Below, in pieces: positions 1 to 10,782 of a DNA stretch of 64,000 bases; position 1 is the stretch's first letter, and each line of letters starts with the position of its first letter. A program made the position numbers and the translations under genes. Source of the DNA: Effrenium voratum (Eukaryota; Sar; Dinophyceae; Suessiales; Symbiodiniaceae); assembly GCA_963377175.1 (NCBI GenBank), contig CAUJNA010003046.1, positions 426,538-490,537 of the forward strand, written 5' to 3'. The notes beneath the pieces are model-generated. The model was not told where the DNA came from, searched no databases, and saw only the letters and a program-made list of their open reading frames with translations.

Positions 1-158
1 AGTAAGCAGGTCAGCCCGCCCTAGCCCACCCCCACCCAAACGGCCACATATATGCCCTGTGCGCCTGGAGATCGGCCAAAGCCCACAAATCCAGATTTGC
101 ACCCCCAATCGTTCCAGAGACAGCCTGCACGTGCACAACTCTTATCAGGCTTGTTGGC

Positions 159-2932
159 TTCTGCCGGGACTCGGCCGGCCGGTTCATCTCCCCCAGGGCG
201 TCCAGGGATTCCAAGGCGGAGTGGCCGGCGTACCACGGCATCTCGGTGGACTTGGCGTTCAAATTTTGCCCCGAAAGGCCGGCTATGGGCACAACCGGCA
301 CATCCTGCAAAGAAACATCCATGAACACGTGCGAGCTAGCTCTTCTTTAGTGGGCTTGTCTGAAAACAAGAAACCCCACAAAGGGTGGTTTTTTCTTTGG
401 CTTCCCTTTGAAGCAACCAAGAAAAAACTATCTGACATACTACCCCCGGCCCCCAGTCAATACAGTGAGACATACTATAACCATTCCAAAATAGATCAAA
501 CAATGTCAGTGCGGTGCGTCCCGCTACATTGGTTCAGTCCTTCAGCTTGTAGCCTACGTCCTTCAGGAAGGCTGGCACCGCCTTCTTTATCTCATCATAT
601 CTGGACTGGCTGAACTGCACGGTGAAGTCATCCATTTTGGTGACCCACACTACGACGTTCCTGGGCCAAGCTGGGCAACCCGGACCCCTCTCGCACCACA
701 GTTGTTTGAAAGCTTGTTCGCCCTGGTGACGCAGGATGACCAGAATGCTGCAAGCCGAGCAGCTTGATGCCCATGGTGAAACTATCCAGCGCCAACTCCT
801 GAACATCTGCTTGAGGGCCCGATGCGTCCACCCCGCGTCTCTTGACTCAGAGGCCCCCCTCGGCCCATGGCCGGTCCGGTCCTTGACTCTGCCGCTCTCC
901 GCGGCCAGCTCCCACTCCCCGGCCGCCGCCGACACCACCAGCACCGCCACGTCGGCCAGGGAGGCAGCGCTCAGGAACTTGGCCGCCAGGGCCTTCCGGC
1001 GAGGGGTGTGTGGGTGTCTGGGAGGTGGGGGGGGATGGGTGCAAAGAGCTGCTTATGAGATGCTTGCTCAAAGAAATGCTTGAGGAAGCCCGTGGAAACT
1101 AAGTAACTAAAAAACAAGGTACAGTAGCTGTGTGAATGAGATCTGGAAGAAGCCTTGACGAACATGTACCACGATGTGTGCAAGGGTGGGGTAACACAAG
1201 GCATGTGTCACCATATATCAACCCTGTACCAAGGCAATCATCGTGAATACTATGGGTTGATGCTCTGCAAGAGATGTCACAACATGACCAGGAAATGGAA
1301 AATTAGTATGACACCACAGCAAGACAATGGGTTTCATGTTTCATCTTCTTGACCAGCGGCGCAAACAAACATCCTGCTTAATCAAACATGGCAAGCCATC
1401 CTGGCGACATTCGGTGTTTCTCTCCCGCTTGTTCCAGTAAACAGGTGCGGTGCCGCAGGTCGGCGCCTGCGGCATGTCACGTAATTCTCTATACTATGTT
1501 GCCACTGTACAGGGATGCCACAAGCACTCACCAACCAGGGTTCCCATCATGGGACACCACATGTTGACCTTCCCTGTCACCGCGGGAACAAAACCAAACA
1601 GTCTTGCACCGGCTGTAGTTTTGAAACTGGTTGCGCAAGTTCCGAAGAGAGCGGCTATCGCCGCGCCTTTTGCCACCCGCCTACATGGAACACGCACCCC
1701 CCCTCTCCAACGGCCCTGAAACGTCTCCCATCCCCACTTGCCCGTCCATAGGGAAATTGGAAATTGATTGGGCTGGCCATCGGGTAATCCCCGCCTCCCG
1801 GCCAGGCGTGTCGAAGGCGGAATAGCTGCAACTCTCGGACTGAAAGCTCTGGAGGCCCGGCACCAGCGTGGACCCCAGCTCTCCTGGGCACGCGCTTCCC
1901 ATGCCGGGAACCAGCTGGCACCAATGCAAGCAAAAGGAAGGATACGCTGAACACCAACCTTGATAATTCAAAATTCAGGCTCCGTCACTCCTAAGTGGCA
2001 AACTTGGTTTCTTGATTGTTGGATGTAACAATCAGCTGCAAACTATAGCGGCAAACGGGTTGGGCACGAATGCGTTCGCGTTCGGAAATGATGATCACCC
2101 CGCGGCGGCCTCCGGGCCTACTAGGAGAAAACGCATCACCAATGTCCAGCAGTGAAAAAAGAAAGACAGCATTGAGACAACTCCCTTGAAGTTGTTGACA
2201 AGTTGAGTGTCCGGGCAGCCTGCTGTCAGCTGAACTGAGAACAACGCAATGGGCAGGCTGATGCCGTTCATCATTTGCTTGCCCGTGGTTTGGAACTTGC
2301 AGCAGGCTGGCAGAAACAACGCATGCTCCAGGCACTGGACACGCACCATCATGCCTTGCATGCGTCACGTGCTGGGAAGTTCCGTCCAAAGCAAAGTTGC
2401 CCCGCTCTGTACAAGCCCGTCAGCAGCCAAGCCTAGGCCAAGACGCTTTCTTCTCGCAAACGGTCCAGCATCCAGCCATGGCGGTAAGCTGGTCGACCCA
2501 GCTCCCAGGCCAGATCCTGTTGCTACCCAAATGGCCCAAATGTCATGGACACTTTTGCACGGCGAATGCCATCCAAGAACTTTTCCGGCTCACATTCAGT
2601 GCCTTCAATCTGCCACGAATCTGCTCCCCACTTTCCCGCCTGGCACTGGCTGTGCTCTTCCGCCTTGAAGGCGCCCTGCAGGTCGCACAGCTTCGCCAGC
2701 GCCGTGGTCTTGCCGCAGCCCTCAGGGCCCAGCAGGGCCACGCTGACCTCTCGCAGGCGCCCTTCGAGCTTGAAGCTACGTGGCAAGTGGATACAGAACC
2801 AAGGGAACAAACATAGGCATCAGCTACCTGGACCCTCCCGACATGCCCAAGACCAATGTTTGCCCACTCGAAATGGCCAAGCCGTTCGCCCGACTGCTTG
2901 CTCTTGAATCCGCCTGCCTGCCGCTTGGCCAT
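159..2932 (-). CDS. eEF1A-like translational GTPase, N-terminal part (8 exons)
   Basis: Exons, 5' to 3' on the minus strand: 2932-2828, 2747-2664, 2516-2447, 1883-1795, 992-882, 798-764, 660-540 and 304-about 159. Phases close at every join, and the protein aligns collinearly with the GTPase domain of eEF1A. It has a P-loop GPEGCGKT (exon 2), a WMLDRLREER segment where eEF1A has WVLDKLKAER (exons 3-4), the switch II motif DTPGR where the family has DAPGH (exon 4), LADVAVLVV (exon 5), TKMDD for NKMD (exon 7), and VPIAGLSG with STEMPWY (exon 8). The start is ATG at 2932, with a relict spliced leader about 18 nt upstream. Domains 2 and 3 would lie beyond position 1. The family delivers aminoacyl-tRNA to the ribosome, but the altered P-loop and the lost switch II histidine suggest a divergent paralogue or another role. 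The join of exons 2 and 3 is the least certain, because eEF1A is longer there. Confidence 0.82.
1451..1474. repeat. Perfect 9 bp inverted repeat
   Basis: TGCCGCAGG and CCTGCGGCA flank a 6 nt loop. The repeat sits in the 802 nt intron between exons 4 and 5 of the eEF1A-like gene and could form a hairpin in DNA or pre-mRNA. No function is implied. Confidence 0.6.
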
Positions 2933-2949
2933 GGCTCCCAAGCAGTGGG

Positions 2950-2969
2950 ATTGAGCCAAAACTCCACGG
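2950..2969 (-). other. Relict dinoflagellate spliced-leader sequence
   Basis: On the minus strand this reads CCGTGGAGTTTTGGCTCAA. It matches the 3' eleven bases TTTTGGCTCAA and the 5' CCGT of the dinoflagellate spliced leader, with a few substitutions and one deleted base between them. It lies about 18 nt before the ATG of the eEF1A-like gene. Spliced leaders are added to mRNA in trans. A genomic copy at this place is the known signature of an mRNA that was reverse-transcribed and reinserted. Confidence 0.6.
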
Positions 2970-3709
2970 CCAACGGTTGGCAAACGTGCCGGTGCCCTAT
3001 CCGCGTCCTGCGCTGAAGAGACATATCTTACGGCGCGGCAACCTGGGCAACCTGGGGGTGGCTGCACGCTTCGTGACTGAAACGAAGCACGCAGTGCGGT
3101 GCTTGACAATCTAATGCAGCCAGTCCCTTTGGAGAATGCACTGCGCCTACCACCGCCTGTCAATGGAATGCGCAAAGGCTGATACTCAAGACTCAGAGTT
3201 TGCAAGCGTCTTTCTAAACCGTGGAAGGCGCAGCTTGTCTCTGGGGCAGCTGGAACCCCTTGCCGAAAGCCTGATCATCCGCATTTTTCTTCGAACGCAA
3301 AACTGGTTGGGGCTTGACTCGACTTGAGGTCAAAGCCGAGCTGCCATACAAAGCATATTCCAGAAAGGTTAGAGCTTACAGCTGTCTTTGTACATGACCT
3401 TGCTACTTGCCAATGGAAACCGTTTGATTTGCGGTGGCACAGAAAAAGCCTACGAGCATGCAAGTTGGCTAGATTTGGTCGAGCATACTTGTCCTTGTGG
3501 AAAACTAGATGGCACTGCCAAATTACTTGAACCAACCTGAAACCAAAGCCATCTATCTTAAACAATGCCAACCTAAAAGGGACGCCTACGGCCGAGCATC
3601 TGACATCTGACTGAATGTATTCTTAGCCTTCCTGTGACCCTGTGGCAAAACGGATCGCACAAATTTAGAATCAAGCTGGTCTGACCCCGCGCGTCTGAAA
3701 CACACGCGG
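2970..3709. other. Intergenic, no gene recognised
   Basis: This is the space between the relict leader of the eEF1A-like gene and the last visible pseudouridine-synthase exon. The C-terminal half of that synthase should be here. I searched both strands by eye for its HQIR-type motif and did not find it. Confidence 0.5.
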
Positions 3710-5391
3710 TCATCTTGCCCCGGCCAGGGCACGGATACGCTTGTGGATCTCCCGCTCTGAACGGTCCACCCAGCCGTGGACCAAGCAAACGTACCTCAGC
3801 CAAGTACGGGTCAGGGGACCGTTGTTGGGCCAGCCTTCATTTCACCAACAAACCGAAACACAAAACCAGTTGGAGGGTCCCCTTCCCCGGCGATTGGGCC
3901 ATCAGCGTATCTGCCAGGACGAAGCCTCCCTACGAACCTTGAAGCAACACCACTTATGTCTCTGATGGCCTGAGACTAACTCGACCAGTTGCTCCTTGTC
4001 CACCGCATACTGGCACCACTGCAATCGCAACCAGTAGGCACCTGCGGACGCATCGGCGAACTCTGCGCGCTGCCCACTGACCATAGCACATGTTACCCTC
4101 ACCTAGGGTAGTCCGCGAAGATTGTAGACAAGGCCCCGTTGCAACACATCGTGGGGGCTGCCACTCCCAAGCCTCCCGCTAACTTTCAGAATTACAAGCC
4201 CGCAGGGGACTATCAAATTTGGCAGGGGCCGCAACAATGGGAAATGCGTTTCTGCTAAGTACCACTCGGACTGTCAGAGGCATTGGAGGACTACTGGAAG
4301 ACTGCCGCGCGACGGGACAACTACGGGATGGGGGAAGACTACAGGAGGACTTGGGAAGACTGCAGCAGCGAGCAGTTGAGAGGACTGGAAGGCTAGTTAC
4401 GGGAAGACACACACTGTGTCTCAGCATGATTGAACTATATGGAAGTCGCATTTCATTTTTTTGGAGGAGGGGGAGGAGGGTGGCACCATCATTGATGTCC
4501 AAATCATGGAAGTTTACCCAAATGATGGACTGTCGATTCTGTTCTCACCTGCATCCGGCGCCCATTTCCAGGCAGGCACTCATCAGCCCTCAAACCCACA
4601 TATGGCCGGTGGATTTGTTTGACCTTCTGTGTGCTTAGTTGGGTTGGGCATCTTCAACTGACATCCGCAAGGATTTCAACACATGTTGACACCCAACATT
4701 CCTGAGCGTTACCCGTTACTCTCTTTTCTCCACTTGAAGCTGCTAGGAAGTGTTAAACAACTACCGTCCTGGCCCCTCAAATGCCTACTGCCCACTTCCC
4801 TAATGGCTGGACAAATTGCGTGGCTCCTGTTGGCAGGGGGTAGAATCATACAGCAGCTCGGGCCTTCGTAGCTCCTGGCGCAAACCAGCACGCCGCTGGT
4901 TTGCGCATCCAGGCGGTGCAGCAGCCCGAAGGCTTCGGTTGCATCAGTGCAGATCCTGATGCGCACGTAGCGAGCTTCCAACCAAAAGCTCCAAGATTTG
5001 CACAGCGTTGGTTGGAATAGGTCGGGAACCTGCTCGCAAGGGGGAAGTCTTCCAATGGAGCCGCGGGAGGGGGTGCTTGCAAGTTGCCTAGCTTTGTGTT
5101 GAGATCCTCTTGACACTCTTTGCCCATCCGTGCTAAGAAATCTTGCCCTTTCACCTCCGAACCCCCTCCCAACATTGGTCACAGCAACTCGGTCAATGCA
5201 AGAAACTTCAACAATATTCCTGCAAATAGAATCGGTGATGACTGGCCGGTTGGCATGCTGCAACGCATTGTCAGCAAACCAAGGTGCGGATACTTCTGCG
5301 ACATGTTCTTGAGGATCCAGGTCTGCGGCGGCTTGCTGTTTTTTTCAAGGGCAGCTGCTCTTGCGTATGCATCGGGGGAACACAATCTTCC
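3710..5391 (-). CDS. RluA-family RNA pseudouridine synthase, C-terminus not visible
   Basis: Exons on the minus strand: 5391-5276 (start inferred from AG|GGA), 4955-4864, 4041-3993 and 3794-about 3713. The reading frame is continuous across three GC-AG introns. Landmarks are QTWILKNMSQKYPHLGL, then GLLHRLDAQTSGVLVCARSYE, which carries the family HRLD motif with the catalytic Asp, then AYWLRLQWCQYAVDKE and YVCLVHGWVDRSEREIHKR. The last two blocks are typical of the dinoflagellate branch of this family. The enzyme converts uridine to pseudouridine in RNA. The first exon and start codon were not identified. After the last exon the frame meets TGA at 3712-3710, and the usual C-terminal substrate-binding section (TGR..QIR region) is missing. 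The copy may be truncated, or its last exons may be too short to see. Confidence 0.8.
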
Positions 5392-5588
5392 CTCAGGCAT
5401 GACACGTGCCTACGGCGGCGGATTGTCCAGCACTTGATTGCAAGGTGCGTGCCAAGAAGCAAGCTATGACCAAGACGGACCCCTGGTCGTCACCTATGAA
5501 CCCAACGTAGCCCTGAATTGAAACACATCACATCAATCCCACTTATATAAGATCATCTTGGACAGCATCGAAGCGGCGGCCGTCGCGC

Positions 5589-7724
5589 CTGCATCTTTGG
5601 TCGCTCAGTGCCCTCCTCCTCGCCTTCCTCCTCATCCTCAAAAGGCGAAGCTGCCGCCATGCGGGTCGCCTGCCGAGACTGGAAAAAGGACAGTTGACAC
5701 TTTTTGTTCATCAAAGTCAAACCGACCAGGGCGCACCCCCTACCAAACAACCAAGTGGATCACTTGTGATGCACTTTTGTGATCCTTTTGGATCTGAATC
5801 TGATACTTTGTCACCTTCCGGCAGCACTGGGCGCCGGCCTCTTTGGCATCGACAGACACTTGCCAATGCGCAGGCTTGAAGATGGCCATCCAGTGATCCG
5901 TGGCCTACAAGGGAGAACGCATGAGCCCAGCTAGAGGCCCCAGGCATCCAGATATCAGCCAAACAGCACAGAGCCTTCTTTGGCTTCCGGAGCTATCAGG
6001 CAAGAATGAAGCAAATCTGCCTTGCTTTGGACAAACCCTTTCCTCGAGGAATGTCAAACAGACACAACGGGCGATTTGTAGCAGCCCCACGTCGTGCTGA
6101 AAACCAGTCCAGCCCCTGACAGTGTGAAAATTGAAGCCCCTTGTTGTGCCTCAAGCATCTGCCAAGTGCATCCATGGAATTCCTAGTGTGCCAGCTCCAT
6201 TGTCCTATTCTGGTGGGCAGATGGGCACCACGACGCCCAAATCTGCCCCAATCTAAGAATCTTGCCACCCCATTCCCCCATGTATGCAAACCTAATGCAA
6301 AGCCTATTCGAGGCCAGCTTTCGCCACAAGCATGCAACAAAATCTTCGCTGGTCGTCCCAGCCGTCGCTCTGACCAAAGGAAACAAACGCACAGCACGGC
6401 GCAAAGCGTCAAACAATTGAAAGCCATTTTTTTATTCTGTTCATGCCTGGCTGGTTCGCGGACAAAACCTAACAGCAGTCCCAAGCAGGCAAAAAAAACC
6501 ATATATGCTGGAGATGGGCACTGGGGGATGCTCCCAGTGCAACGTCAATGTCAATCCTGGAAAAACACCTCCACTGGCCCAAGCTGCCTTCACCACCCGC
6601 GGGTTCTCCAAGGTACCCTCTGCGGACGGCTGCCAGAACTCGCCCTCAGCATTGGCAAGCTTTCGCAGGTCGCCAGATTGAACGGGCGAAAGATCCCCTC
6701 GTGAAAGCTTCCAGCACTCATCACTCAACAGGCCAGGCACTCAGCTTCAGTTCACCGACCTGGCCTCCGGCACGTCTGCCACCTCCGCCTGTGCCTCTGC
6801 CGCTTTTGCCGCCTTGGCATCGCGGGCACGGCCCAAACGCAGCGCCGCCGCAGTGATGCTCTTCTGCATCTCCTCGTCCAGGAGCCTCGCCTGAGGCTAT
6901 GCTTTCAGGACGCCTTGACCGGATCTAAATCAGCAAGTGACATGTTCAAGAAATCAGTACTTTGCTCGGAGCACGAGGTGTGCGCCTTCCAGGGTCCTCA
7001 ACGCTGGTGTGAAGAACGATCAAGCATGGCAACCAGGCCGTTGCAAAAGGTCCCTTTTTGTTATTGGTGAGGCACCCCCACGCCCGCAGCGCCACAACTG
7101 CCAAATCAGCACATCCCGAACTGCGCATCTGCCTTTGCCGGGCTACTGTCGAGTATGCCCAGCACAAGGAGAATAGATGGATGGGCTGGAAGTCATCCAA
7201 ACCTTGGGGCATACCGTCAGGTTGCCTTGGGCAATGCCCAACCTCAACATGTGGCAAGGATAGCCATGACGATCCGCAAATGTCGCTTCATGACGAGTCC
7301 TGTAGAACTGGCCAGGGTCTGGTGGCAATTCGTGCCAAGGGCAACAAACTCAAGGCGTCGACTGGCAAGCCTAGTGGCGTCGCATGGCCTCTCCCCGCAA
7401 GGTGTCGAACAGTTCGGAAACCTCCTCCGGAATCTCCGCCTTGATCAGTTGGCGCACACAAGAGCTTATGAATGCATGAGAATCCATGCACAATGTAACT
7501 CGACATGTTTTGCTTGGCTTTGCTTGGCCTCTGATTTGATTCATTCGGTGAAAGCTATCGGACCATCTGTCGGTTTGAGCATGGGCACGTCATCTTTTGG
7601 ATTTATTCTTTTCCCTTTGCCCCTACCCTGAACTCTATGCCCCAGCCAGTTGCCCGCACGCTTTGCGCTTCGCCGCCTGCGGGTCCTGGCTTTTCGCCTC
7701 CTTGGCAGTCTGTGGCTGGGGCGC
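5589..7724 (-). CDS. Unrecognised charged Ala/Glu/Lys-rich protein (5 exons)
   Basis: Five exons fit AG|G acceptors and all begin and end in phase 0: 7724-7662, 7439-7389, 6890-6756, 6644-6597 and 5669-5589. They encode a Lys/Gln-rich start (AKEAKSQDPQAAKRK), the acidic helix AEIPEEVSELFDTLRGE, a long Ala-rich helix beginning ARLLDEEMQKSITAAALRLG, a short GEFWQPSAEGTLENPR segment, and a Glu-rich piece (FEDEEEGEEEGTE). The composition suggests a coiled-coil or disordered protein. I do not recognise a family. Neither the start nor the stop is identified, and more exons are likely in the large gaps. The 6890-6756 exon could instead end at 6760 with a CAG|GT donor. Treating these exons as one gene is an inference from strand, spacing and matching phases. 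Confidence 0.55.
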
Positions 7725-7729
7725 CTCGG

Positions 7730-8840
7730 ATTCCACAGCAACACTCAGCTGTACCTGTGGGACTCTCTGGGGCTCAGGCAGCGAGTTCGAGTACCCAGAC
7801 ATGCTTTGCCCGTGAAAGGGATTGCCAAAAATTCACGGCTTGTGCACGTTCACAGTCGCCAGCTTCCCGGGGAAGGAATGGTAAAGAAGGGGGCTCAGGT
7901 TGCTTGCCTATACTTATTGTCATATTGTGGGTGCTCGCAAAATGAAAGGCCAAACCGCTGTCCAACTTCCACATTGAAGCCTTCATGAACGCACTTCAAG
8001 TGCGGACAGGCCCGCCCCATGCAAAATCAAAGCGGCCCACCTGCGTGACAGCTGCGCAGTGGCGCAAGCGAGGGGCGGCCACCTGAAATGGGAGGGCGAG
8101 TCACGATTGGCCGGCGATGGAATTGCAGAATTGCTTCCTTCTGCTGGCTTGCAGGTGCGCAAAGTCATGGAATGGCAACGTGTGTCTTTCTTCCTTCTCG
8201 TTTTTACGCGCGCCATGCGCACGCTTCTCTATTTACAAATCGAACCCTGCAGGATACGGAGCAAACACAAGTTTACCCACCGCGGCTTGAAGCAGTGAAG
8301 CACAATCTGGGGCTTTGATTTCAGTACCCCCCCCAAAGGCTGCATAGGACACAATGAATGGCGTCCCAACAAGGGCCCTCGTCCTCATTGGCTGAACCCA
8401 TGGTACGGCCTTTGCCAGCCGCGCCAGGCGGAAGGCCATGCCCGCAGGCAAAGGCGGCCCAAGGCTGCTAAATGGGTCCAAACACAATTGGAACAACCAT
8501 CGCCTTGAGGTCTCCCTGTCGAAAGTAACATCGTTTAAAGTCAAGCGAAATGCGACTGTCCCGGCCCAAAAGTCTTGCCGGGTCCGCCTTTTTTTTGGGG
8601 GGGGCCAGCTCATTTGGATTTCCTCTGACAAGGCCGGCAGGAAAACCAACAGATCGCTTCAAGGGGTTTCTTCATAGGCCTTCATGGTGGCTAGTTGCTT
8701 CGCGTCTCTAGCAATAAGCTCCCTGCTCATAGAGCCAAATTGCAGTCACAAGAGTGTGAGCTTCTCATTGCTGCTGTCTGCGTGCATCCTGGTCAGATGT
8801 GTCAGTCATGACTGCTCATGCGAGCACAGGCAATCTCAGC
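7730..8840. other. No gene recognised
   Basis: No exon with convincing coding character, and no repeat, was seen on either strand. The remaining C-terminal exon of the FtsJ-like gene may be here. Confidence 0.4.
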
Positions 8841-9311
8841 CCGCCGACTCTGAATTCACCACCCGGCTGTGCAAAGGCTTCACAACGTTCACGTCTTCGA
8901 ACAAAGCTGCCACCTGAGCAATGAGCAAAATCTGAAGAGACACGGAGTCAAACACTCGGTGCCCACATGCTTGGCATCGCAACACATGCATCGCACATAT
9001 CATTGGCGAAAGGGCGAGCCCTCTAAGGCCATAGCAACGTAGAGCAAGCCACAACTAACCTCAGGCATGGTTCACAAAAAGCAAGGCCCAAATCTGCTCA
9101 CCAAATGAAGCCCAATGCAACGCCCTGTGCTGGTGGAAACAGTTCTGGTGCAAGCAAAGGGCCATGCGATCGTGCGGCAATGGATCTTTTTCTGCTTTGT
9201 TGCTTAGCTGTTGGGGGCCCTGGGGCTTCTGCCCAACAAGCCCAAACAGGAAGCACAACAAGGCTGGGGCGTGCGTGAACGTGTCGAAGAACTTGCAAAT
9301 GAAACATGATC
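8841..9311 (-). CDS. FtsJ-like RNA 2'-O-methyltransferase, C-terminal exons
   Basis: Two exons are clear. 9311-9238 encodes SCFICKFFDTFTHAPALLCF, which matches the catalytic-Lys block of the FtsJ/RrmJ fold (GG.F.CK.FD.FT). 8913-about 8845 encodes VAALFEDVNVVKPLHSRVVN followed by Ser-Glu, the final KP..SR..SE block with the catalytic Glu. They join in phase through a GT donor at 9237. Enzymes of this fold methylate the 2'-OH of the mRNA cap or of rRNA using S-adenosylmethionine. The matching SAM-binding N-terminal half is not adjacent. The only candidate in the window is at 23.96-24.9 kb, beyond two other genes. The last exon and stop were not identified. Confidence 0.68.
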
Positions 9312-9319
9312 CTGCATCA

Positions 9320-10780
9320 GTGTCCGGCAATGTTGGGAGGCAGCTCATGATAATGACGTCTTGAGGCGCAAGGTAGTTCCGCCAGCAGGACTGGTTAAGG
9401 TTTTGACATGGGCCCTGCAAGTCGTCATCAACAAGCTGACAAGCACCTGCGCTCAATGACAGGCTGCCACCCTCCAAACTGTCCTTCTCGGAGTGTCTCT
9501 AGTGCAAAGCGCACCTGGCAACTCCACGGTCGTGACGGGAGTGAACAAAAAAAGAGGCAACAGAACGACACCATGTAATCCCCAGTCAGGGGCCATCATG
9601 GGTGAGCTCGTTTCAAAGCTGACGTAGTTCATGTAAGCCGGCAACAGTACATTTGTCATCTTTCCAACCGTGGCCGCCCTGCCAGCTGCTCGACTGGTTT
9701 TGACTGTCGTCGCTTCGTGTCTGCGCTTGATGCGTGCTTTTGATCCAAGCAGGAGGCAGGAGACAGCTGAGGATATCAAATTCGCTGTGAATGTCCGCTC
9801 AACTTCCTCAGCCCAACATCCGCCTCCAAGGATCAGGGCTTGAAATTGTCTTTAACTCATAAAGAAGTCAAAAAGTATAGGCACCAGGGTGCTTGCGAAA
9901 GCTCCCTGGCCCAAAAGGCAGGCCAAAGCCAGCCAGCAGCCTTGCTCTTAGCGCTGGGTGCGCTGCCAAAGTGGCGAGCAAGGCCAAGCTTCGGTCTGAG
10001 GCCCTCCCGCAATGCCTTTGCTAACCTTGACCCCCGCGTCCTCAGGAGACCGATGCATTTTTGGTTGTCTCCCACTGGGTGGGAAAAGCTAGTCGCCCTA
10101 CGTGGTGACAGCGCTTGTGTGCAAGGAGTCGGACCGGCCCTATTTTTGAGCAGGAGGCACGCGCACACAATCACTCAAGCATCGTATATCTTCAATCGCC
10201 CGGGCCACATGCAACAATTTCTGTACTTCAGGCTGGTTCATGCGGCAATACTAGCGGAAATGCTTGAATGGGCCCGACTCCTGTGACCTTGGAAAAATCT
10301 CTACACAGCCCAAGTAGGATCAGTGGCTGATTCAGCCACAAGCCATCGGGTGTCAACAACAAAGTAGAGAGCAAGCTCTTGAGCCTGCAGTCGTCTCCTC
10401 TTTGCTGTTCTGGGCAGCTGGTTGGCCATGTTCTGACCTCAACGTTCTTGGTAACCTGGGCCATGAGATGCCAAGTAAAGCCACGCACAGCAGCCTGACC
10501 TGCGCACACGCTGGAGTCGCGCTTGCTGCACACGGACAGGTTCGGCAATATTATTTGCACTCTCTGCGCGCAGCGTGCAGCAAACTCAGAACGAGCCAAT
10601 GCTTGAAGATATGTGTTCTACTCTCCCTACTCTCCCGTCACGCAGTCATTCAAGATTACCTGCTTGGATGTCTGAGCGTAGCTTTGCACTTCGCTTTGCT
10701 TTGTTACTTTGTTTTCGCTTCAAGTGCAAAGCATGGCCACCAGGAGCCACCCACTCCCGGGGCTTCCGAGGACAAGCCGC
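9320..10780. other. Intergenic or intronic, no gene recognised
   Basis: I looked here for an FtsJ SAM-binding motif (D.CG.PG) to complete the methyltransferase at 8.8-9.3 kb and found none. Open frames on both strands lack family features. Confidence 0.4.
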
Positions 10781-10782
10781 GC

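Noticed and set aside
2020..2110. Minus frame with ISERERI as the ERERG exon of the eEF1A-like gene
   Set aside because: The phase puts a stop in the exon. The exon at 2516-2447 (WMLDRLREE) fits the alignment and phase instead.
3573..3640. VTGRLRIHSVR on the minus strand as the missing pseudouridine-synthase C-terminus
   Set aside because: It resembles the TGR..QIR motif only loosely, lacks the surrounding conserved residues, and has no fitting acceptor.
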